From NCBI RefSeq assembly GCF_009498035.1, contig NZ_CP034550.1, positions 5,642,001-5,706,000 on the forward strand: DNA of 64,000 bases. Direction: 5' to 3'. Of the stretch, positions 12,601 to 35,176 are shown in pieces (positions within the stretch are counted from its first letter, which is position 1; the number at the start of each line of letters is the position of its first letter). The position numbers and the translations under genes were made by a program. Below the pieces are notes generated by a model. That model was not told the origin of the DNA. It did no database searches and saw nothing but the letters and a program-made list of their open reading frames with translations. The DNA comes from Saccharothrix syringae. GTDB lineage: Bacteria; Actinomycetota; Actinomycetes; Mycobacteriales; Pseudonocardiaceae.

Positions 12601-14419
12601 TCACCTCGCGCAGCGAGCCGGGCAGCAGCGGGTCGAACGCCGCGCACACCTCGTCCAGCGCGGCGGCGAAGACGGGGAACGCCGCGGCGAGCCCGGTACC
12701 CATGCCCGCGCGCTGGGCGCCCTGGCCGGTGAACAGCACGGCGAGCCCACCGGGCGCGGTGGAGCCGGTGACGACGCCGGGCGCGGCCGTGCCCGACGCG
12801 ACCGCGCGCAGGCCGCGGACGAGGTCGTCGAGGTCGGTGCCGAGCACGACGGCGCGGTGGTCGAGCGCCGCCCGGGTGGTCGCCAGCGACCAGCCGACGT
12901 CCGGCGGCGGGACGTCGGCGCCCAGGGACGCCGCCAGTTTCGCCGCCTGGGCGCGCAGACCGGCCTCCGAGGCGCCGGACAGCACCCACGGCACCGGCCC
13001 GGGGCGAACCACCACCGCGGCCCCCGGCTCCGGTTCCGGTTCGGGCGCGTCCTCGATGACGACGTGGGCGTTGGTGCCGCTGATGCCGAACGACGACACC
13101 CCCGCCCGGCGCACGCGGTCGCCCGCGGGCCACGGCCGCGCCTCGGTCAGCAGCTCGACGGCGCCCGCGGACCAGTCCACCTGGGACGTCGGCGCGTCGA
13201 CGTGCAGGGTCACCGGCAGTTCGGCGTGCCGCAGCGCCATGATGACCTTGATGATCCCGGCCACGCCGGCGGCGGCCTGGGTGTGGCCGATGTTCGACTT
13301 CAGCGACCCCAGCCACAACGGCCGGTCCCGCCCCTGCCCGTAGGTCGCCAGCAGCGCCTGAGCCTCGATCGGATCACCCAACCGGGTACCGGTCCCGTGC
13401 GCCTCCACGACGTCCACATCGGATGTGGAAAGACCCGCATCGGCCAACGCCTGCCGGATCACCCGCTGCTGCGAGGGCCCGTTCGGCGCGGTCAACCCGT
13501 TCGACGCACCGTCCTGGTTCACCGCCGAACCCCGCACCACCGCCAACACCCGGTGACCATTCCGCCGGGCGTCCGACAACCGCTCCACCAGCAGCATCCC
13601 GGCGCCCTCGCCCCAGCCCACGCCGTCGGCGGCGTCGGCGAAGGACTTCGACCGCCCGTCGGGCGCGGACCCCCGCTGACGGCTGAACTCCAGCAGCACG
13701 CCGGGCGCCGCCATCACCGCGACACCGCCGACCAGCGCCATCGTGCACTCGCCCGCCCGCAGCGCCCGCACCGCCAGGTGCAGCGCGACCAGCGAGGAGG
13801 AGCACGCGGTGTCGACGGTCAGCGCCGGGCCCTCCAGGCCGAAGGTGTAGGCGAGCCTGCCCGACATCACGCTGGGCGTGGTGCCGGTCATCAGGTACCC
13901 GGCGACCTCCTCGGGCGCGTGGGCCAGCGGCGGGGCGTAGTCCCAGGTGTTGGCGCCGACGAACACGCCGGTCCGGCTGCCCCGCAGCGACCCGGGGTCG
14001 ATGCCCGCCCGCTCGAACGCCTCCCAGGAGACCTCCAGCAGCAGCCGCTGCTGCGGGTCCATCGCCAGCGCCTCGCGCGGGGAGATGCCGAAGAAGCCCG
14101 CGTCGAACTCGGCCAGCCCGGTCAGCATCGCCGCCTGGTCGGAGTAGACCGTGCCCGGCCGCGAGCCCTCGGGGTCGTACAGGGCGTCGACGTCCCAGCC
14201 CCGGTCGTCGGCGAACCGGGTCACCGCGTCGCCACCGGCGGCCACCAGCCGCCACAGGTCCTCGGGCGAGGTCACCCCGCCGGGGAACCGGCACGCCGCG
14301 CCGCAGATCGCGATCGGCTCGGCCACCCGCCCCTCCAGCTCCCGCACGCGCTCACGGGTCTGGACGAGGTCGGCGGTGACCCACCGCAGGTACTCCCGGA
14401 GCTTCTCTTCGCTCTCCAT
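3617..14419 (-). CDS. Type I PKS, modules 7 (KS-AT-DH-ER-KR-ACP) and 8 (KS-AT-KR-ACP)
   Basis: 3600 residues. ATG at 14419 follows a GGAGAGAG ribosome site, 40 bp after the upstream stop. Residues 1-32 form a docking coiled coil. Module 7: KS 35-460; AT 560-876 with GHSIGE and HAFH (malonyl); DH 920-1195 with intact HxxxGxxxxP; ER 1376-1660 ([11 protein letters not shown] and a GAGGVG nucleotide loop); KR 1676-1856 with an LDD motif (B-type); ACP about 1956-2026. It should leave a saturated methylene. Module 8: KS 2050-2473; AT 2560-2876 with GHSQGE and YASH (methylmalonyl); KR 3171-3350, no LDD but a Trp in the SSIAGVW motif (A-type), Tyr and Asn present; ACP 3446-3516. The C-terminal tail ([13 protein letters not shown]) is a docking helix for the TE-bearing protein. 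The module 7 AT is unlike the other malonyl ATs here and was not part of the sequence homogenisation. Confidence 0.96.
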   Translation of the reverse strand: MESEEKLREYLRWVTADLVQTRERVRELEGRVAEPIAICGAACRFPGGVTSPEDLWRLVAAGGDAVTRFADDRGWDVDALYDPEGSRPGTVYSDQAAMLTGLAEFDAGFFGISPREALAMDPQQRLLLEVSWEAFERAGIDPGSLRGSRTGVFVGANTWDYAPPLAHAPEEVAGYLMTGTTPSVMSGRLAYTFGLEGPALTVDTACSSSLVALHLAVRALRAGECTMALVGGVAVMAAPGVLLEFSRQRGSAPDGRSKSFADAADGVGWGEGAGMLLVERLSDARRNGHRVLAVVRGSAVNQDGASNGLTAPNGPSQQRVIRQALADAGLSTSDVDVVEAHGTGTRLGDPIEAQALLATYGQGRDRPLWLGSLKSNIGHTQAAAGVAGIIKVIMALRHAELPVTLHVDAPTSQVDWSAGAVELLTEARPWPAGDRVRRAGVSSFGISGTNAHVVIEDAPEPEPEPGAAVVVRPGPVPWVLSGASEAGLRAQAAKLAASLGADVPPPDVGWSLATTRAALDHRAVVLGTDLDDLVRGLRAVASGTAAPGVVTGSTAPGGLAVLFTGQGAQRAGMGTGLAAAFPVFAAALDEVCAAFDPLLPGSLREVMAGDPAGALDRTGWTQPALFAFEVALHRLLESFGVTPDFLVGHSIGEYAAAHVAGVWSVADAARVVAARATLMQALPAGGAMGAVGATEEEVLAELPTRPGVAVAAVNGPRAVVVSGDEGGVLDVLAAFRARGRKAKRLAVSHAFHSPLVEPVLDRFRAVVAGVRAEAPAVPVVSTLTGAVATAADLADPDYWVRHVREPVRFADAVAALAAEGVRTALEVGPDGVLTAMVGECAPGIAALPLSRRERDEPAAALTALAGAHTRGVPVDWAAAFADTGARTVDLPTYAFQRDRYWLDAGAAPGADLAAAGLGPAGHPLFGAVTQLADDDGVLLTGVLSRRARPWLADHAVHGAVLLPGTVFVDLAAWAGEQVGARHVAELTLTAPLVLPDRGAVRVQVLVRGPDGTGARGLTVHSRDVDGESWTHHATAVLTAADPHVPAASTTPPPDAVPLDLEGAYDRAADDGFAYGPAFRGLRAAWRAGDEVFAEVALPAEAAGDDLAAWGVHPALLDAALHALGPAGLVAPGLPYAWSGVTVHAAGAAELRVRLTRTGPATAALVATDPSGQPVLTAASLTLRPVTAGGVRPTAADALFHVDWVEHPVPTGEPTALHLGPDGLDGLRARLRRGEPLPDLVVADHPRDPDGPGPSTAVDALALVQGWAAAEEFAGARLLLLTRGAVAALPGDAVPDPGRGATWGLVRTARLEQPGRFALADVDDDPGSLRAALAVAASGEPECAVRSGTAHVPRLARVGTEDRLDLPTSPWRLATGGTGTVDGLVAVPHPEAGRPLGPGEVRISVRAAGLNFRDALITLGVYPGAAALGSEGAGVVLDVGAGVTSFAPGDRVFGLFHGVLGPVVVADHEVLEHVPEGWSFTAAAAVPVVHLTARYGLVDLAGLRAGEKVLVHAGAGGVGLAAIQLARHLGAEVFATASPAKWGTLREFGLDDAHIASSRDLGFADRFPPVDVVLNSLAGDYVDASLRLLAPGGRFLEMGKTDVREGVAGYRAFDLLEAGPERIGRMLAEVLDLFRAGRLRPAPVTPWEVADVRSAVRHLSAARHVGKLVLTFPRPWDPAGTVLVTGATGALGALVARHLVTAHGARRLVLVSRSGPGASGATELREELTALGADVRVEAVDVTDRAALARLVDGLAAPLTAVVHAAGVLDDGVLAAQTPERFEGVLGPKAGAAWHLHELTEHLDLAAFVLFSSAAGVLGAPGQAGYTAANAALDSLARHRRARGLPAVSLAWGLWGDGAGMTAGLGAADRARMARGGLLPIDAEQGLALFDAALAAGRAAVVPARLDLAAWRRRDDVPALLRGLVRAPARRVVRPAGTGAPDLAGQLAARSTEERHRHVLDLVRSEAAAVLGHGSAAAVAVDKAFQEMGFDSLTAIEVRNRLAALTGLRLPATLVFDHPTPAVLTGHLLDELLGGGATAPVVAAPASTTGDPVVIVGMACRFPGGVTSPEDLWRLVVDGVDGITGFPADRGWDLDGLFDADPDRPGTTYARGGGFLPDAAGFDAAFFGISPREAVAMDPQQRLVLESAWEVLERAGIDPAGLRGSRTGVFVGASGQTYSSLLARDPENREGYLLTGNTGSVLSGRVAYTFGFEGPAVTVDTACSSSLVALHLAGQSLRSGECDLALVGGVAVLSTPDLFVEFSRQRGLAPDGRCKAFSASADGTGWSEGVGLLLVERLSDARRNGHRVLAVVRGSAVNQDGASNGLTAPNGPSQQRVIRQALANAGLSASDVDAVEAHGTGTRLGDPIEAQALLATYGQGRGEPLWLGSLKSNIGHAQAAAGVAGVIKSVMALREGLLPKTLHVDEPTPEVDWESGAVEVLTEARTFPETGRPRRVGVSSFGVSGTNSHVILEQADVDGEVVPDRVGPPVVPWVLSARTPEALRAQAARLLPVVADRSPVDVGFSLLSRSVFEHRAVVLGGVDGLTVVAAGEQPAAAPVPGGGVVFVFPGQGAQWAAMAVDLLESSEVFARRLDECAAVLDPLTGWSLLEAVRSGTGFDRVDVVQPVLFAVMVSLAELWRWLGVVPAAVVGHSQGEIAAACVAGALSLEDAARVVALRSRAIRALSGAGGMVSVSLPEEQVLPLLGMGVSVAAVNGPSSTVVSGDVAELDVLVARCEAEGVRARRVPVDYASHSAHVEAIESELAEVLAGIEPREAEIPLHSTVEGEPVGAALMDAGYWYRNLRRTVRFEQGIRAALADGHRVFVEVSPHPVLTVGMQETFDAVGVEAVAVGTLKRDEGGLDRVLQSAGELFCHGVDVDWRTVFADTGARVVDLPTYPFEHTRYWPDPAPPTAALDPLDAVLWESIDSGDVAAVADALAVRPDDGLSAVLPALSSWRKRRAELAEVDGLRYRVAWHPLPAADVPTPSGTWLVVGGGDRAGGIAGDLAARGFDVRRIEVFDDPARLVEDLAAVEVPVTGVLSLLALEDDADAVTAGAARTVTLLRALGDAGVGAPLWCATRGAVSTQPADPVTAPAQALLWGVGRVAALEHPDRWGGLVDLPERFTPRVVDGVLRAIAGATGEDQVAVRDTGVLVRRLVRATRPAGRTASWRPRGAVLITGGTGALGGLVARWVLDRGAEHVVLLSRGGPDAPGARALTEELGTAVTVLACDVTDAAALGTAVAAATGAVGPIRAVVHAAGAVHFGALADTTAAGFADAVATKVVGALNLDAVLAGTPLDAFVLFSSIAGVWGSGGQAAYSAANAFLDALAQRRRAGGEPATAVAWGSWGVGMLDDERRGQLDRGGVRAMAADTALTALDQAVADGEAAVVVADVDWSRFAPTFTLQRASRLFDALPEAADAADVRSGPDDDGALTRTLARLSPAERETAVLDLVRTGAAAVLGHAGPDAVDPDRAFQDIGFDSLTAVELRNRLRAATGLALAAGVVFDHPTPRALARHLGAGLVPDDAPVDRALAGIDLLETAAATAADAFERDRVVGHVRALLDRIGGERVEDDTADLIEAASDDDLFAFINTELGRSDQ
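5721..7845 (-). repeat. Homogenised KS-end/methylmalonyl-AT block, copy in module 8
   Basis: Near-identical over long runs to 17430-19330 and 37289-39410. Codon use differs from the flanks (more GGT, GTT, GCT, TTG, TGT). Both ends drop abruptly into module-specific sequence. Confidence 0.7.
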
Positions 14420-14459
14420 CAGCAGACCGCTCTCTCCGCAACCGTCGGGGTCCGTGCCG

Positions 14460-17400
14460 TCACTCGGACTTGCCCAGTTCCTTGTTGATGAAGTCGAAGA
14501 TCTCGTCGTCCGACGCCGAACCGAGGCGCTGCGCGGCCGCGCGGGCGGTCGCGGGCGCCGCGCCGACGCGGGCGAGGACGTCGCGCGCCCGCGAGACCAG
14601 CGCGGACCGCCCCGGCTCGTCCGGCGGGATCGCGGCCAGGGCCGCGTCGAGCCGGTCCAGCTCGGCCAGCACCGAGTCCACGGTGACCGGCTCGGGCTCG
14701 GGCGTGAGCCGCCCGGCGAGGTGGCGCGCCAGCGCGGTGGGCGTCGGGTGGTCGAACACCAGCGTCGCGGGCAGCTTCAGCCCCGTCGCGCCGGTGAGGC
14801 GGTTGCGCAGCTGCACGGCCGCCAGCGAGTCGAACCCGATCTCCCGGAACGCCGTGCCCGGTTCGACGTCGGCGCCCGACGCGTGCCCGAGCACGGTGGC
14901 GACCTCGCCCCGGACCAGCCGCAGCAGCTCGCGGTCCCGCTCGGCCGCGGACAGGGCCAGCAGGCGCCCGCGCGGGTCCTCGTCCGCCCCGGCGGGCCGG
15001 TCCGCCGACCGCGCGGGCCCGGCGGCCAGGGCGCGCACCTCGGGCAGGTCGCGCAGCAGCGGTTTCGGCGTGCCGCCGTGCACGGCGGCGACGAACCGCC
15101 GCCAGTCCACGTCCACCACCGTGACGAAGGGCTCGTCGGCCTTGGTGCTCCAGCGCAGGGCGGACGCGGCGACGTCCGGGTCCATCGGCCGGAAGCCGCG
15201 GCGCCGGATGCGCTCCTCGTTCTCGTTGAGCGCGGCCATGCCCTCGCCCGCCCACAGGCCCCAGCCGACGGAGGTGCCGACCAGCCCCTCCACCCGGCGG
15301 CGCTGGGCCAGGGAGTCCAGGAAGGTGTTGCCCGCCGCGTACGCGCCCTGGCCCGCGGAGCCCAGCCCGCCGGAGACCGAGGAGAACAGGACGAACGCGT
15401 CCAGGTCGCGGTCCGCGGTCAGCTCGTGCAGGTTCAGCGCCGCGGTGACCTTGGGCCGCAGCACGACCTCCAGGTCGTCCGGCGACACGGAGTCGAGCAC
15501 GCCGTCGTGCGACACGCCCGCCGTGTGCACCACCGCGGACAACCGCTCGCCCGCGGGCAGCCCGTCGAGCAGCGCGGCCAGCGCGTCGCGGTCGGCCGCG
15601 TCGCACGCGGCGACGGTGACCCGCGTGCCGAGCGCGGCCAGCTCGTCCACCAGTTCGGCCACCCCCGCCGCGGCGGGACCGCTGCGGCTGGCGAGCACCA
15701 GGTGCTCGGCGCCGTTGCGGGCCAGCCAGCGGGCGACGTGCTTGGCCAGGCCGCCGGTGCCGGTGACCAGCACGGTGCCGGAGGGCGCCCACCCGCCGTC
15801 GGGGGCGTGCTCGGCGGCCGGGACGCGGGCGAGCCTGCGGACGAACACCCCGGAGTCGCGGACGGCCACCTGGTCCTCGTCCCGGTCCGCCGCCAGCACC
15901 TCGCCCAGCCGGGCCGCGGCCCGGTCGGTGACCGCGGGTGGCACGTCGACCAGGCCGCCCCACCGCTGGGGGTGCTCCAGGGCGACGACCCGGCCGAGGC
16001 CCCAGGCCGTCGCCTGGAGCGGGGCGGTCAGCAGGTCGCCGGCGGCGGCGAGCACCGCGTCCCGCGTGGCCTGCCACAGGCGGGCCGCGATGCCCGCGTC
16101 GTCGAGCGCCTGGACGAGCGCGACCGACCGGGCCAGGCCACCCGGCACGCCCCGGTGGTCCGGCAGGGGGCGTTCGTCCAGGGCCAGCCAGGACAGCACG
16201 CCCGTCACCGCGCCGCGGTCCGCGACCACGTCCGCGAGCCGCCGGGCCAGCGACCCGCGGTCCGCGTCGGCGGGCACGACGACGTCGCGCACCTCGGCAC
16301 CCCGCGCCGTCACGGCGGCCCGGGACGCCGACACCCACTCGTCGTCGACGTGGTCCTCGCCGACGACCAGCAGCCACGTGCCGGTCAGGCTCGCGTCCGG
16401 CGCGTCGCCGACACCGGTCCACCGGACGCGGTAGCACCAGGCGTCCAGGGCGTTCGCGCGGTGGGTCAGGGCGGAGCGCGCCGCGGCCAGTTGGTCGGGG
16501 GTGACCGGCCGGGCGACGAGCGCGTCGGCCGAGGCCACCGGGCGGCCGGCGGCGTCCGCGACGGTGAGCGCCGCGGACCCCTCGCCCAGCCGGCGGAACC
16601 GGACGCGCAGCGCCGCCGCACCCGTGGCGCGCAGCTGGAACCCCGTCCACGAGAACGGCAGCACCGCCCGGGTCGAGTCGCCGTGCAGGCCGATGATCGA
16701 GGCGTGCAGGGCCGAGTCCAGCAGGGCGGGGTGCAGGCCGAACCGGGCCGCCTCGGCCTCGTGCCCGGCCGGCAGGGCGACCTCGGCGAACACCTCGTCG
16801 CCGCGCCGCCACACCCGGCGCAGGCCCTGGAACGCGGCGCCGTAGCCGTAGCCCTGGTCCAGGAACCGGTCGTACACGCCCGTGAGGTCGAACTCCTCGG
16901 CGTCGACCGGCGGCCACGCGGACAGGTCCTCGCCGACCTCGTCCGCGGGCGTCGTGCCGAGCGCACCCGCCACGTGCTGGGTCCACTCGCCACCGTCCCC
17001 GGGCCTGGAGTACACGGCCAGGTCCCTGCGGGCCGCACCGTCGGGCGGGCCGACCACGACCTGCACATGGACGGCGCCCCGGTCGGGCAGGACGAGCGGG
17101 GCGTGCAGGGTCAGCTCCTCCACCCGGTCGCAGCCCACCTGGCGTGCGGCCCGGGTGGCCAGTTCGAGGAACCCGGTGCCGGGGAGCAGCACGGTGTCGA
17201 GCACGGCGTGGTCGGCCAGCCAGGGGTGGGTTCGCAGCGACAGCCTGCCGGTGAGCACGGTCCGCTCACCGTCCGCCAGCTCCACCGCGGCGCCCAGCAG
17301 CGGGTGGTCGGCTTCGGCGACGCCGAGCCCCACCGGGTCACCCGCCGCGGAGCGGTCACGGGGCATGAGCCAGTAGCTCTGCCGTTGGAAGGCGTAGGTG

Positions 17401-20400
17401 GGCAGGTCGACGGTGCGGGCGCCGGTATCGGTGAACACCGTCCGCCAGTCGACGTCCACACCGTGGCAGAACAGCTCGCCCGCCGACTGCAACACCCGGT
17501 CCAGGCCACCCTCGTCGCGCTTGAGCGTGCCCACCGCCACCGCCTCGACCCCGACCGCGTCGAAGGTCTCCTGCATCCCGACCGCCAGCACAGGATGCGG
17601 ACTGACCTCCACGAACACCCGATGCCCATCCGCCAACGCGGCGCGTATGCCCTGCTCGAACCGCACCGTCCGCCGCAGATTCCGATACCAATAGCCCGCG
17701 TCCATCACCGTGGTGTCGATCCGCTGACCTTCCAGGGTCGAATACAGCGGAACCCCGGCCTCACGCGGCTCGATCCCGGCCAACACCTCCGCCAGCTCGG
17801 ACTCGATCGCCTCCACATGGGCCGAATGCGACGCGTAGTCCACCGGCACCCGGCGAGCCCGAACACCCTCGGCCTCACAGCGGGCCACCAACACGTCCAA
17901 CTCCGCCACATCACCGGAAACCACCGTCGAAGACGGGCCATTGACCGCCGCCACCGACACACCCGCACCCAACAACGGCAATACCCGCTCCTCGGGCAAC
18001 GGCACCGACACCATCCCCCCGGCCCCGCTCAACGCCCGGATAGCGCGACTGCGCAAAGCGACCACCCGCGCCGCATCCTCCAACGACAACGCACCCGCCA
18101 CACACGCCGCCGCGATCTCACCCTGCGAATGACCCACCACAGCCGCCGGCACCACACCCAGCCAGCGCCACAGCTCCGCCAACGACACCATCACCGCGAA
18201 CAACACCGGCTGCACCACATCAACCCGATCAAAGCCAGTCCCCGACCGCACCGCCTCCAACAACGACCAACCGGTCAACGGGTCCAACACCGCCGCGCAC
18301 TCACCCAACCGTCGAGCAAACACCCCCGACGACTCCAACAGGCCCACCGCCATAGCCGCCCACTGCGCCCCCTGCCCGGGGAACACGAACACCACACGCG
18401 AACCCACACCACCCGACCCCGACACCAAACCCGGAGCCGAATCACCCGACGCCAGCGCACCCACACCCGCCCGCAGCGCAGACCCGTCCCCCACCACGAC
18501 GGCCCGGTGCTCGAACACCGAACGCGACAGCAACGAGAAACCAACGTCAACCGGGCGCACTCCGTCCACACCGGACAGGAGACGACGCGCCTGGGCCCGC
18601 AACGCCGCCGGCGTCTTGGCCGACAACACCCACGGCACCGAGGCGGGCGGCGCCAAGTCCTCCCCCGGTTCCGCGGCAGGCTGGTCCGGGGCCTGTTCGA
18701 GGATCACGTGCGAATTCGTCCCACTCACACCGAACGACGACACACCCACCCGCCGCGGACGACCCGTCTCGGGAAAAGCCCTCGCCTCGGTCAACACCTC
18801 CACCGCGCCGGATTCCCAGTCGACCTCCGGCGTGGGCTCATCCACGTGCAGAGTCTTGGGCAACAGCCCTTCCCGCAGCGCCATGACGCTCTTGATCACA
18901 CCGGCCACGCCCGCGGCCGCCTGCGCGTGACCGATGTTCGACTTCAACGACCCCAACCACAACGGCTCACCACGACCCTGCCCATAGGTCGCCAACAACG
19001 CCTGCGCCTCGATCGGATCACCCAACCGAGTACCGGTCCCATGCGCCTCCACCGCATCCACATCGGATGGCGATAAACCGGCGTTGGCCAACGCCTGCCG
19101 GATCACCCGCTGCTGCGACGGACCATTCGGCGCCGTCAACCCGTTCGACGCACCGTCCTGGTTCACCGCCGAACCCCGCACCACCGCCAACACCCGATGA
19201 CCATTCCGCCGCGCGTCCGACAACCGCTCCACCAGCAGTGCGCCGGCACCTTCGGACCACCCGGTCCCGTCCGCGGACGCCGAGAACGCCTTGCACCGGC
19301 CGTCCGGCGCCAACCCGCGCTGACGGCTGAACTCGACGAACAGGGTGGGCGTGGCCATCAGTGCCACACCGCCCACCACGGCCAGGTCGCACTCCCCCGA
19401 CCTCAGGGCCTGCCCGGCCAGGTGCAGGGCCACGAGCGAGGCGGAGCACGCGGTGTCCACCGAGACGGCGGGTCCCTCGAAGCCGAACGTGTAGGAGATC
19501 CGACCGGAGATGACGCTGGCCGAGCCGCTGGTCAGCAGGTACCCCTGGTAGTCCTCGGGTGAGCCGGGCAGCAGGTTGGCGTAGTCCTGGCCGCCCGCGC
19601 CGACGAACACCCCGGTGCGGCTGCCGCGCAGGCCCGCCGGGTCGATCCCGGCGCGTTCGAACACCTCCCAGGAGATCTCCAGCAGCATCCGCTGCTGGGG
19701 GTCCAGGCCCAGTGCCTCCTTGGGCGAGATGCCGAAGAACGCCGCGTCGAACTCGTCGGGCGCGGTGAGGAAACCGCCTTCGCGGGCGTAGGTCCGGCCG
19801 ATGCGGCCGGGATCGGGGTCGTAGAGGTCGTCCAGGTCCCAGCCGCGGTCGGTCGGGAAGGGGCCGACGACGTCCGTGCCGGTCGCCACCACCCGCCACA
19901 GGTCCTCGGGCGAGGTCACCCCGCCGGGGAACCGGCAGGCCATGCCGACGATGACCACCGGGTCGCCCGCCACGACCGCCGCGGGGAGCGCGGGCCCGAC
20001 GGGAGCCGCCGGGACGGCACCGCCCTCCCCGAGTTCGCCCAGCACCAGGCGGGCGACGGCCGCGGGGCTCGGGTGGTCGAAGACCAGGGTGGCCGGCAGC
20101 CGCAGGCCGGTGGCCGCGTCGAGCCGGTTGCGCAGCTCGACCGCGGTCAGCGAGTCGAAGCCCATCTCCTGGAACGCCTTGTCCGGCACGACCGCGTCGG
20201 GCGAGGCGTGCCCGAGCACGGCCGCGACCTCGACGCGGACCACGTCGAGCACGGCGGGTTCACGCTCGGTCCCGACCAGTCCGGCCAGCCTGCGCCGCAG
20301 CGCGTCGGTGCCGTGCCCACCCGCGTCGACGACCCGTCGGGCGGGCGCGCGGACCAGGCCGCGCAGGACGACCGGCACGTCGCCGCCGCGGCGGACCGCG

Positions 20401-23400
20401 GCCAGGTCGAGCCGCACCGGGACCAGCGCGGGTCGTGGCGTGGCCACCGCGGCGTCGAACAGGGCGAGGCCCTGACCGGTGGGCATCGGCACGACGCCGC
20501 CGCGCGCCGCGCGGGCCCGGTCGGTCGCGGACAGGTTCTCGGTCATGGCGCTCAGCTCGGCCCAGAAGCCCCACGCGAGCGCGGTGGCCGGCAGGCCCCT
20601 GGCGGCGCGGTGGACGGCCAGGGCGTCGAGGAAGGCGTTGGCGGCGGCGTAGGGCGCCTGGCCCGCGCCGCCGAAGACCGACGCGGCCGAGGAGAACAGC
20701 ACGAACGCCGACAGGTCCCGGTCCTCGGTCAGCTCGTGCAGGTGCCAGGCGGCGTCGACCTTGGGCCGCAGCACGCCCGCCACCCGCTCCGGGGTCAGCG
20801 AGGCCAGCACGCCGTCGTCGACGAGCCCCGCCGCGTGCACGACCGCGGTCGGGTCGGCCGCGTCGACCAGCGCCGCGGCGGCCTCCCGGTCGGCGAGGTC
20901 GCAGGCGACGACGCGGACGCGGGCACCCAGGTCGGTCAGCTCGGCGACCAGCTCCGCCACGCCCGGCGCGTCGGGGCCGCGGCGGCTCGCCAGGACCAGG
21001 TCGCGCACGCCGTGCGCGGTCGCCAGGTGCCGTGCGACCAGACCACCGAGCACGCCCGTGCCGCCGGTGACCAGCACGGTCGAACCCGGGCCGAACGGCG
21101 TGGCACCCGCGGGTGCGTCGGGGCGGGCCAGGCGGGGCACGACGGCCCCTCCGGCGCGCAGGGCCACCTGCGGTTCGTCGCCGGCCACCACCGCGGGGAG
21201 CACGGCGGCGAGCGCGTCGGGGCCACCGGTCCCGGCGTCCACCAGGACGAACCGGCCGGGCTGCTCGGTCTGCGCGGAGCGGACCAGGCCCCACGCGGCG
21301 GCCTGGGCGAGGTCGGTGACGTCCTCGCCGGGCCGGGTGGCGACCGCGCCGGCCGTCACCAGCACCAGGCGGGCCCCGTCGAGGCGCGGCTCGGCCGACC
21401 AGGCCCGCACGAGGGCCAGGGCGGCGGTGGTGACGTCGCGCACCGCGTCGGGCACGGGGCCGTCGCCCGCCGCCGGGCAGGCGACCACGACGGTGTCGGG
21501 CGTGGTGGCGCCCTCGTCCACCGCGCGCAGCAGCTCGGCGAGATCGGCGCGGACGTCCACCCGGTGCCCCGCACCGCGCAGGGCGCCGGCGAGGACCCGG
21601 TCCCCGAGCACCGCCCAGGTGCCGCCCCCGGACCGCGCCGGGAAGGGCCGGTCGACCCAGTCCAGGTGCCACAGCGCGTCGGGTCCGCGCTCGCGGAGCC
21701 GGTCGGCGGTCACCGGCCGCAGCACCAGGGACCCGATCGTCGCGACCGGTGCGCCGGACGCGTCCGCGACCGCCATCGACACGGTGTCGGGGCCCAGGCG
21801 GGTCAGCGCGACCCGCAGGGCTCCCGCGCCCGCGGCGTGCAGCGACACGCCGGTCCAGGTGAACGGCAACCGGCCCTCGTCGGAGGGCAGCAGCCCGCTC
21901 AGCCCGATGGCGTGCAGGGCGGCGTCCAGCAGGGCCGGGTGCAGGCCGAACGAGGAGGCGTCGGCGCGCAGGTCCTCGGGCAGCTCCACCTCGGCGAACG
22001 CGGTGTCCCCCGCCCGCCACGCCGCCCGCAGGCCCCGGAAGGCGGGTCCGTAGCCGTGGCCGGTCCCCGCCAGCCGGGCGTAGAGCCCTTCGGCGTCCAG
22101 GACCGCCGCCCCGGCGGGGGGCCACTGGTCCGGCGGCGGGGCGGGCGCGGTGCGGTCGGGGACGAGCACACCGGCCGCGTGCCGGGTCCAGCCGTCCTCG
22201 TCGGACTCCGGGCGCGAGTGGACGCCCACCTCGCGGCGTTCGTCGCCGTCCGGTGGTCCCACGACGACCTGGACGTGGACGGCCTCCCGCTCGGGCAGCA
22301 GCAGCGGCGCGTGGAGCGTCAGCTCCTCGACGCGGCTCGCACCCACCTGGTCGCCCGCGTGCACCGCCAGTTCCAGCAGCGCGGTGCCCGGCAGCAGGGT
22401 GGCGCCCATGATCACGTGATCGGTGAGCCAGGAGTGGGTGCGCCGGGAGAGCCTGCCGGTGAGCACCACGCCGTCACCATCGGCCAGTCGCACGGTCGCG
22501 CCCAGCAGCGGGTGCCCGGCCGCGCCGAGCCCCGCGGCTCCGATGTCACCGGCGCCGCTGCCCGCGTCGAGCCAGTACCGCTGGTGCTCGAACGGGTAGG
22601 TGGGCAGGTCGACCACGCGCGCACCCGTGCCGGCGAAGAAGGCTGGCCAGTCCACCGCCACGCCCCGGCTGTGCAGGGCGCCCAGCGCGCTGACCAGCGA
22701 GTGGACCTGCTCGCGGTCGCGGCGCTGGGTGGACACACACCCGTCGACCAACCCCGACAGCACCGCATCCGGACCGACTTCCAGGAACGTGCCCACGGCC
22801 GTCATAGCCTGGACCGCGTCGTGGAACCGCACCGTGCTGCGGACCTGCCCGACCCAATACGCCGGGTCGCACACCTCGTCCGACACCACCGCACCGGTCA
22901 CCGTCGAGATCAACGGCAGATTCGGAACCTGGTAGGAAACCTCTTCCAGCACCGCCCGGTACTCGTCGAGCATCGGCTCGATCAAGACGGAGTGGAAAGC
23001 GTGACTGACCCGCAGCCGCTTGGTGCGCCGCCCCAGGGCGGCAAACTCCGCCGCCACCGCCAGAACTTGCTGCTCATCACCCGACAAAACCACCGAGTCC
23101 GGCCCGTTGACCGCCGCAATGTCGACACCCCGACCAGTGACTTCCTCCTCCGTGGCCTGCACCGCCACCATCGCCCCACCAGCGGGCAACGCCGCCATCA
23201 ACCGACCACGAGCGGCAACCACCCGCACCGCATCGCCCAACGACCAGACACCCGCCACATGCGCAGCCGCCAACTCACCAATCGAATGCCCCGCCAACAC
23301 CCCAGGCGACACACCCCACGAGGTCAGCAGCCGAAACAGGGCCACCTCAACAGCGAACAACCCCGGCTGCGCCCAACCAGTGTCATCCAGATCTTCCGCA

Positions 23401-25229
23401 CCGTCGAACACCACCTCGCGCAAGCCGTCGCCGAACGCGGCACAGACCTCGTCGAACGCCTCGGCGAAGACAGGGAAAGCCGCATGCAGCTCACGGCCCA
23501 TCCCCACCCACTGCCCACCCTGGCCCGAAAACAGCACACCGAGCCCACCGGGCACCACCGAACCCGACACCAGCCCCGGAGCCGAACCCCCCGACGCCAA
23601 CGCCGCCAGACCCGCCCGCAACACCGGCCCGTTCCCCACCACCACGGCCCGGTGCTCGAAAGCGGTCCGGGTGGTGGTCAGCGAGAAGGCGATGTCCAGC
23701 GGGTCACCGGCCGAGGGGTCGTCCAGCCGGGTCAGCAGCCGCTCCGCCTGGGCGCACAGGGCGTTCTCCGACTTGGCCGACAGCACCCACGGCACCACGG
23801 GCAGGTCGACGGGCGTGACCGGCTCCTCCGGGGATTCCTCCGCCACCAGCTCGTCGGCCTGTTCGAGGATGACGTGGGCGTTGGTGCCGCTGATCCCGAA
23901 CGACGACACCCCTGCCCGCCGCGCCCCTTCCTTCTCCGGCCACGGCCGCGCCTCGGTCAACAGCTCCACCGCACCCGCGGACCAATCGACCTCCGGCGTG
24001 CGCTCCTCGGCGTGCAACGTCTTGGGCAACAACCCCTCACGCAACGCCATGACCATCTTGATCACACCCGCCACACCCGCGGCGGCCTGCGCATGACCGA
24101 TGTTCGACTTCAGCGACCCCAACCACAATGGCCGGTCCCGCTCCTGCCCGTAGGTCGCCAACAACGCCTGCGCCTCAATCGGATCACCCAACCGAGTACC
24201 GGTCCCGTGCGCCTCCACGACGTCCACATCGGACGGCGACAAACCGGCGTTCGCCAACGCCTGCCGGATCACCCGCTGCTGCGACGGCCCGTTCGGCGCG
24301 GTCAACCCGTTCGACGCACCGTCCTGGTTCACCGCCGAACCCCGCACCACCGCCAACACCCGGTGACCGTTGCGCCGCGCGTCCGACAACCGCTCCAGCA
24401 GCAGCAAACCCACGCCCTCGCCCCACCCGGCGCCGTCGGCGTCGGCCGAGAAGGAGCGGCACCGCCCGTCGGGGGACAGGGCCCGCTGCCTGCTGAACTC
24501 CACGTAGGCGGTCGGGTCGGACATGACGGTCACGCCGCCCGCCAGCGCCAGTTCGCAGTCGCCCGAGCGCAGGCCCTGCGCGGCCAGGTGCAGCGAGACC
24601 AGCGACGACGAGCACGCCGTGTCCACGGTCACCGCCGGGCCGGTCAGCCCCAGCGAGTAGGCGACGCGGCCGGAGGCGATGCTCCCCGCGCTGCCCGCCA
24701 GCAGGTAGCCCTCGATGCCGTCGGGGACCTGCCGGACCCGGTGGCCGTAGTCGCCGTACATCACGCCCGCGTACACGCCCACCGGCTTGTCCTTGACGGT
24801 GTGCGGCGCGATGCCCGCCCGTTCGAAGACCTCCCAGGCGACCTCCAGCAGTTGGCGCTGCTGCGCGTCGATGGCCAGCGCCTCGCGGGGGCTCACCTCG
24901 AAGAACGCGGGGTCGAACCGGTCGGCGCCGTAGAGGAACCCGCCGTCGCGGACGTAGGTCTTGCCCACCTGCTCGGGGTCCGGGTCGTACAGGGCGTCGA
25001 CGTCCCACCCGCGCGTGTCCGGGAACGGGCCGATGGCGTCCGTGCCGTCGGCGACAAGCCGCCACAACCCCTCGGGCGAGGTCACCCCGCCGGGGAAGCG
25101 GCAGGCCATCCCGATGATCGCGATCGGCTCGCCCCTCCGCCGCTCCAGTTCCCGCAACCGGTGTCGGGTCTGGTACAGGTCGGCGGTGACCTTCTTGAAG
25201 TAGGAGACGAGCTTCTCGTCGTTCGCCAT
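14460..25229 (-). CDS. Type I PKS, modules 5 and 6 (each KS-AT-DH-KR-ACP)
   Basis: 3589 residues from ATG at 25229; the frame is open further upstream, but the docking helix ([20 protein letters not shown]) fixes the start 41 bp after the upstream stop. Module 5: KS 33-460; AT 560-863 with HAFH (malonyl); DH 903-1176 with HxxxGxxxxP; KR 1381-1556 with VDD (B-type); ACP around 1690. Module 6: KS 1755-2180 (DTACSAS instead of DTACSSS); AT 2276-2593 with GHSQGE and YASH (methylmalonyl); DH 2640-2910, where the motif reads [10 protein letters not shown], so the usual Gly is Asp; KR 3148-3323 with a shortened nucleotide loop ([10 protein letters not shown]) and SHD in place of LDD, catalytic Tyr kept; ACP around 3461. 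The tail ([13 protein letters not shown]) is a C-terminal docking helix. No ER lies between DH and KR in either module, so both should give a double bond if the DH is active. Confidence 0.95.
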   Translation of the reverse strand: MANDEKLVSYFKKVTADLYQTRHRLRELERRRGEPIAIIGMACRFPGGVTSPEGLWRLVADGTDAIGPFPDTRGWDVDALYDPDPEQVGKTYVRDGGFLYGADRFDPAFFEVSPREALAIDAQQRQLLEVAWEVFERAGIAPHTVKDKPVGVYAGVMYGDYGHRVRQVPDGIEGYLLAGSAGSIASGRVAYSLGLTGPAVTVDTACSSSLVSLHLAAQGLRSGDCELALAGGVTVMSDPTAYVEFSRQRALSPDGRCRSFSADADGAGWGEGVGLLLLERLSDARRNGHRVLAVVRGSAVNQDGASNGLTAPNGPSQQRVIRQALANAGLSPSDVDVVEAHGTGTRLGDPIEAQALLATYGQERDRPLWLGSLKSNIGHAQAAAGVAGVIKMVMALREGLLPKTLHAEERTPEVDWSAGAVELLTEARPWPEKEGARRAGVSSFGISGTNAHVILEQADELVAEESPEEPVTPVDLPVVPWVLSAKSENALCAQAERLLTRLDDPSAGDPLDIAFSLTTTRTAFEHRAVVVGNGPVLRAGLAALASGGSAPGLVSGSVVPGGLGVLFSGQGGQWVGMGRELHAAFPVFAEAFDEVCAAFGDGLREVVFDGAEDLDDTGWAQPGLFAVEVALFRLLTSWGVSPGVLAGHSIGELAAAHVAGVWSLGDAVRVVAARGRLMAALPAGGAMVAVQATEEEVTGRGVDIAAVNGPDSVVLSGDEQQVLAVAAEFAALGRRTKRLRVSHAFHSVLIEPMLDEYRAVLEEVSYQVPNLPLISTVTGAVVSDEVCDPAYWVGQVRSTVRFHDAVQAMTAVGTFLEVGPDAVLSGLVDGCVSTQRRDREQVHSLVSALGALHSRGVAVDWPAFFAGTGARVVDLPTYPFEHQRYWLDAGSGAGDIGAAGLGAAGHPLLGATVRLADGDGVVLTGRLSRRTHSWLTDHVIMGATLLPGTALLELAVHAGDQVGASRVEELTLHAPLLLPEREAVHVQVVVGPPDGDERREVGVHSRPESDEDGWTRHAAGVLVPDRTAPAPPPDQWPPAGAAVLDAEGLYARLAGTGHGYGPAFRGLRAAWRAGDTAFAEVELPEDLRADASSFGLHPALLDAALHAIGLSGLLPSDEGRLPFTWTGVSLHAAGAGALRVALTRLGPDTVSMAVADASGAPVATIGSLVLRPVTADRLRERGPDALWHLDWVDRPFPARSGGGTWAVLGDRVLAGALRGAGHRVDVRADLAELLRAVDEGATTPDTVVVACPAAGDGPVPDAVRDVTTAALALVRAWSAEPRLDGARLVLVTAGAVATRPGEDVTDLAQAAAWGLVRSAQTEQPGRFVLVDAGTGGPDALAAVLPAVVAGDEPQVALRAGGAVVPRLARPDAPAGATPFGPGSTVLVTGGTGVLGGLVARHLATAHGVRDLVLASRRGPDAPGVAELVAELTDLGARVRVVACDLADREAAAALVDAADPTAVVHAAGLVDDGVLASLTPERVAGVLRPKVDAAWHLHELTEDRDLSAFVLFSSAASVFGGAGQAPYAAANAFLDALAVHRAARGLPATALAWGFWAELSAMTENLSATDRARAARGGVVPMPTGQGLALFDAAVATPRPALVPVRLDLAAVRRGGDVPVVLRGLVRAPARRVVDAGGHGTDALRRRLAGLVGTEREPAVLDVVRVEVAAVLGHASPDAVVPDKAFQEMGFDSLTAVELRNRLDAATGLRLPATLVFDHPSPAAVARLVLGELGEGGAVPAAPVGPALPAAVVAGDPVVIVGMACRFPGGVTSPEDLWRVVATGTDVVGPFPTDRGWDLDDLYDPDPGRIGRTYAREGGFLTAPDEFDAAFFGISPKEALGLDPQQRMLLEISWEVFERAGIDPAGLRGSRTGVFVGAGGQDYANLLPGSPEDYQGYLLTSGSASVISGRISYTFGFEGPAVSVDTACSASLVALHLAGQALRSGECDLAVVGGVALMATPTLFVEFSRQRGLAPDGRCKAFSASADGTGWSEGAGALLVERLSDARRNGHRVLAVVRGSAVNQDGASNGLTAPNGPSQQRVIRQALANAGLSPSDVDAVEAHGTGTRLGDPIEAQALLATYGQGRGEPLWLGSLKSNIGHAQAAAGVAGVIKSVMALREGLLPKTLHVDEPTPEVDWESGAVEVLTEARAFPETGRPRRVGVSSFGVSGTNSHVILEQAPDQPAAEPGEDLAPPASVPWVLSAKTPAALRAQARRLLSGVDGVRPVDVGFSLLSRSVFEHRAVVVGDGSALRAGVGALASGDSAPGLVSGSGGVGSRVVFVFPGQGAQWAAMAVGLLESSGVFARRLGECAAVLDPLTGWSLLEAVRSGTGFDRVDVVQPVLFAVMVSLAELWRWLGVVPAAVVGHSQGEIAAACVAGALSLEDAARVVALRSRAIRALSGAGGMVSVPLPEERVLPLLGAGVSVAAVNGPSSTVVSGDVAELDVLVARCEAEGVRARRVPVDYASHSAHVEAIESELAEVLAGIEPREAGVPLYSTLEGQRIDTTVMDAGYWYRNLRRTVRFEQGIRAALADGHRVFVEVSPHPVLAVGMQETFDAVGVEAVAVGTLKRDEGGLDRVLQSAGELFCHGVDVDWRTVFTDTGARTVDLPTYAFQRQSYWLMPRDRSAAGDPVGLGVAEADHPLLGAAVELADGERTVLTGRLSLRTHPWLADHAVLDTVLLPGTGFLELATRAARQVGCDRVEELTLHAPLVLPDRGAVHVQVVVGPPDGAARRDLAVYSRPGDGGEWTQHVAGALGTTPADEVGEDLSAWPPVDAEEFDLTGVYDRFLDQGYGYGAAFQGLRRVWRRGDEVFAEVALPAGHEAEAARFGLHPALLDSALHASIIGLHGDSTRAVLPFSWTGFQLRATGAAALRVRFRRLGEGSAALTVADAAGRPVASADALVARPVTPDQLAAARSALTHRANALDAWCYRVRWTGVGDAPDASLTGTWLLVVGEDHVDDEWVSASRAAVTARGAEVRDVVVPADADRGSLARRLADVVADRGAVTGVLSWLALDERPLPDHRGVPGGLARSVALVQALDDAGIAARLWQATRDAVLAAAGDLLTAPLQATAWGLGRVVALEHPQRWGGLVDVPPAVTDRAAARLGEVLAADRDEDQVAVRDSGVFVRRLARVPAAEHAPDGGWAPSGTVLVTGTGGLAKHVARWLARNGAEHLVLASRSGPAAAGVAELVDELAALGTRVTVAACDAADRDALAALLDGLPAGERLSAVVHTAGVSHDGVLDSVSPDDLEVVLRPKVTAALNLHELTADRDLDAFVLFSSVSGGLGSAGQGAYAAGNTFLDSLAQRRRVEGLVGTSVGWGLWAGEGMAALNENEERIRRRGFRPMDPDVAASALRWSTKADEPFVTVVDVDWRRFVAAVHGGTPKPLLRDLPEVRALAAGPARSADRPAGADEDPRGRLLALSAAERDRELLRLVRGEVATVLGHASGADVEPGTAFREIGFDSLAAVQLRNRLTGATGLKLPATLVFDHPTPTALARHLAGRLTPEPEPVTVDSVLAELDRLDAALAAIPPDEPGRSALVSRARDVLARVGAAPATARAAAQRLGSASDDEIFDFINKELGKSE
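17430..19330 (-). repeat. Homogenised KS-end/methylmalonyl-AT block, copy in module 6
   Basis: Second copy of the methylmalonyl block. It shares its KS-AT junction (near 18700) with module 8 rather than with module 2, so the copies are mosaics. Confidence 0.65.
22580..23660 (-). repeat. Homogenised malonyl-AT block, copy in module 5
   Basis: Same segment as in modules 9, 3, 1 and the loading module. The shared text includes the post-AT YPF linker, and HAFH. Confidence 0.65.
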
Positions 25230-25270
25230 TGCGCTGAGCACCCCACTCGATCCGTCTGCGGTTCGGCCGA

Positions 25271-35168
<9,898 letters not shown>

Positions 35169-35176
<8 letters not shown>

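Noticed and set aside
3578..14488. A 3636-codon open frame on the plus strand, and similar giant frames at 20073-26009 and 25394-32992
   Set aside because: They are exact antisense shadows of PKS genes. In very GC-rich DNA the complementary frame has few stops; the peptides are Arg/Gly/His-rich without any domain.
19438..19458. DTACSASL in the module 6 KS as an inactive KS
   Set aside because: The active-site Cys is present; Ser-to-Ala at this place is ordinary variation.
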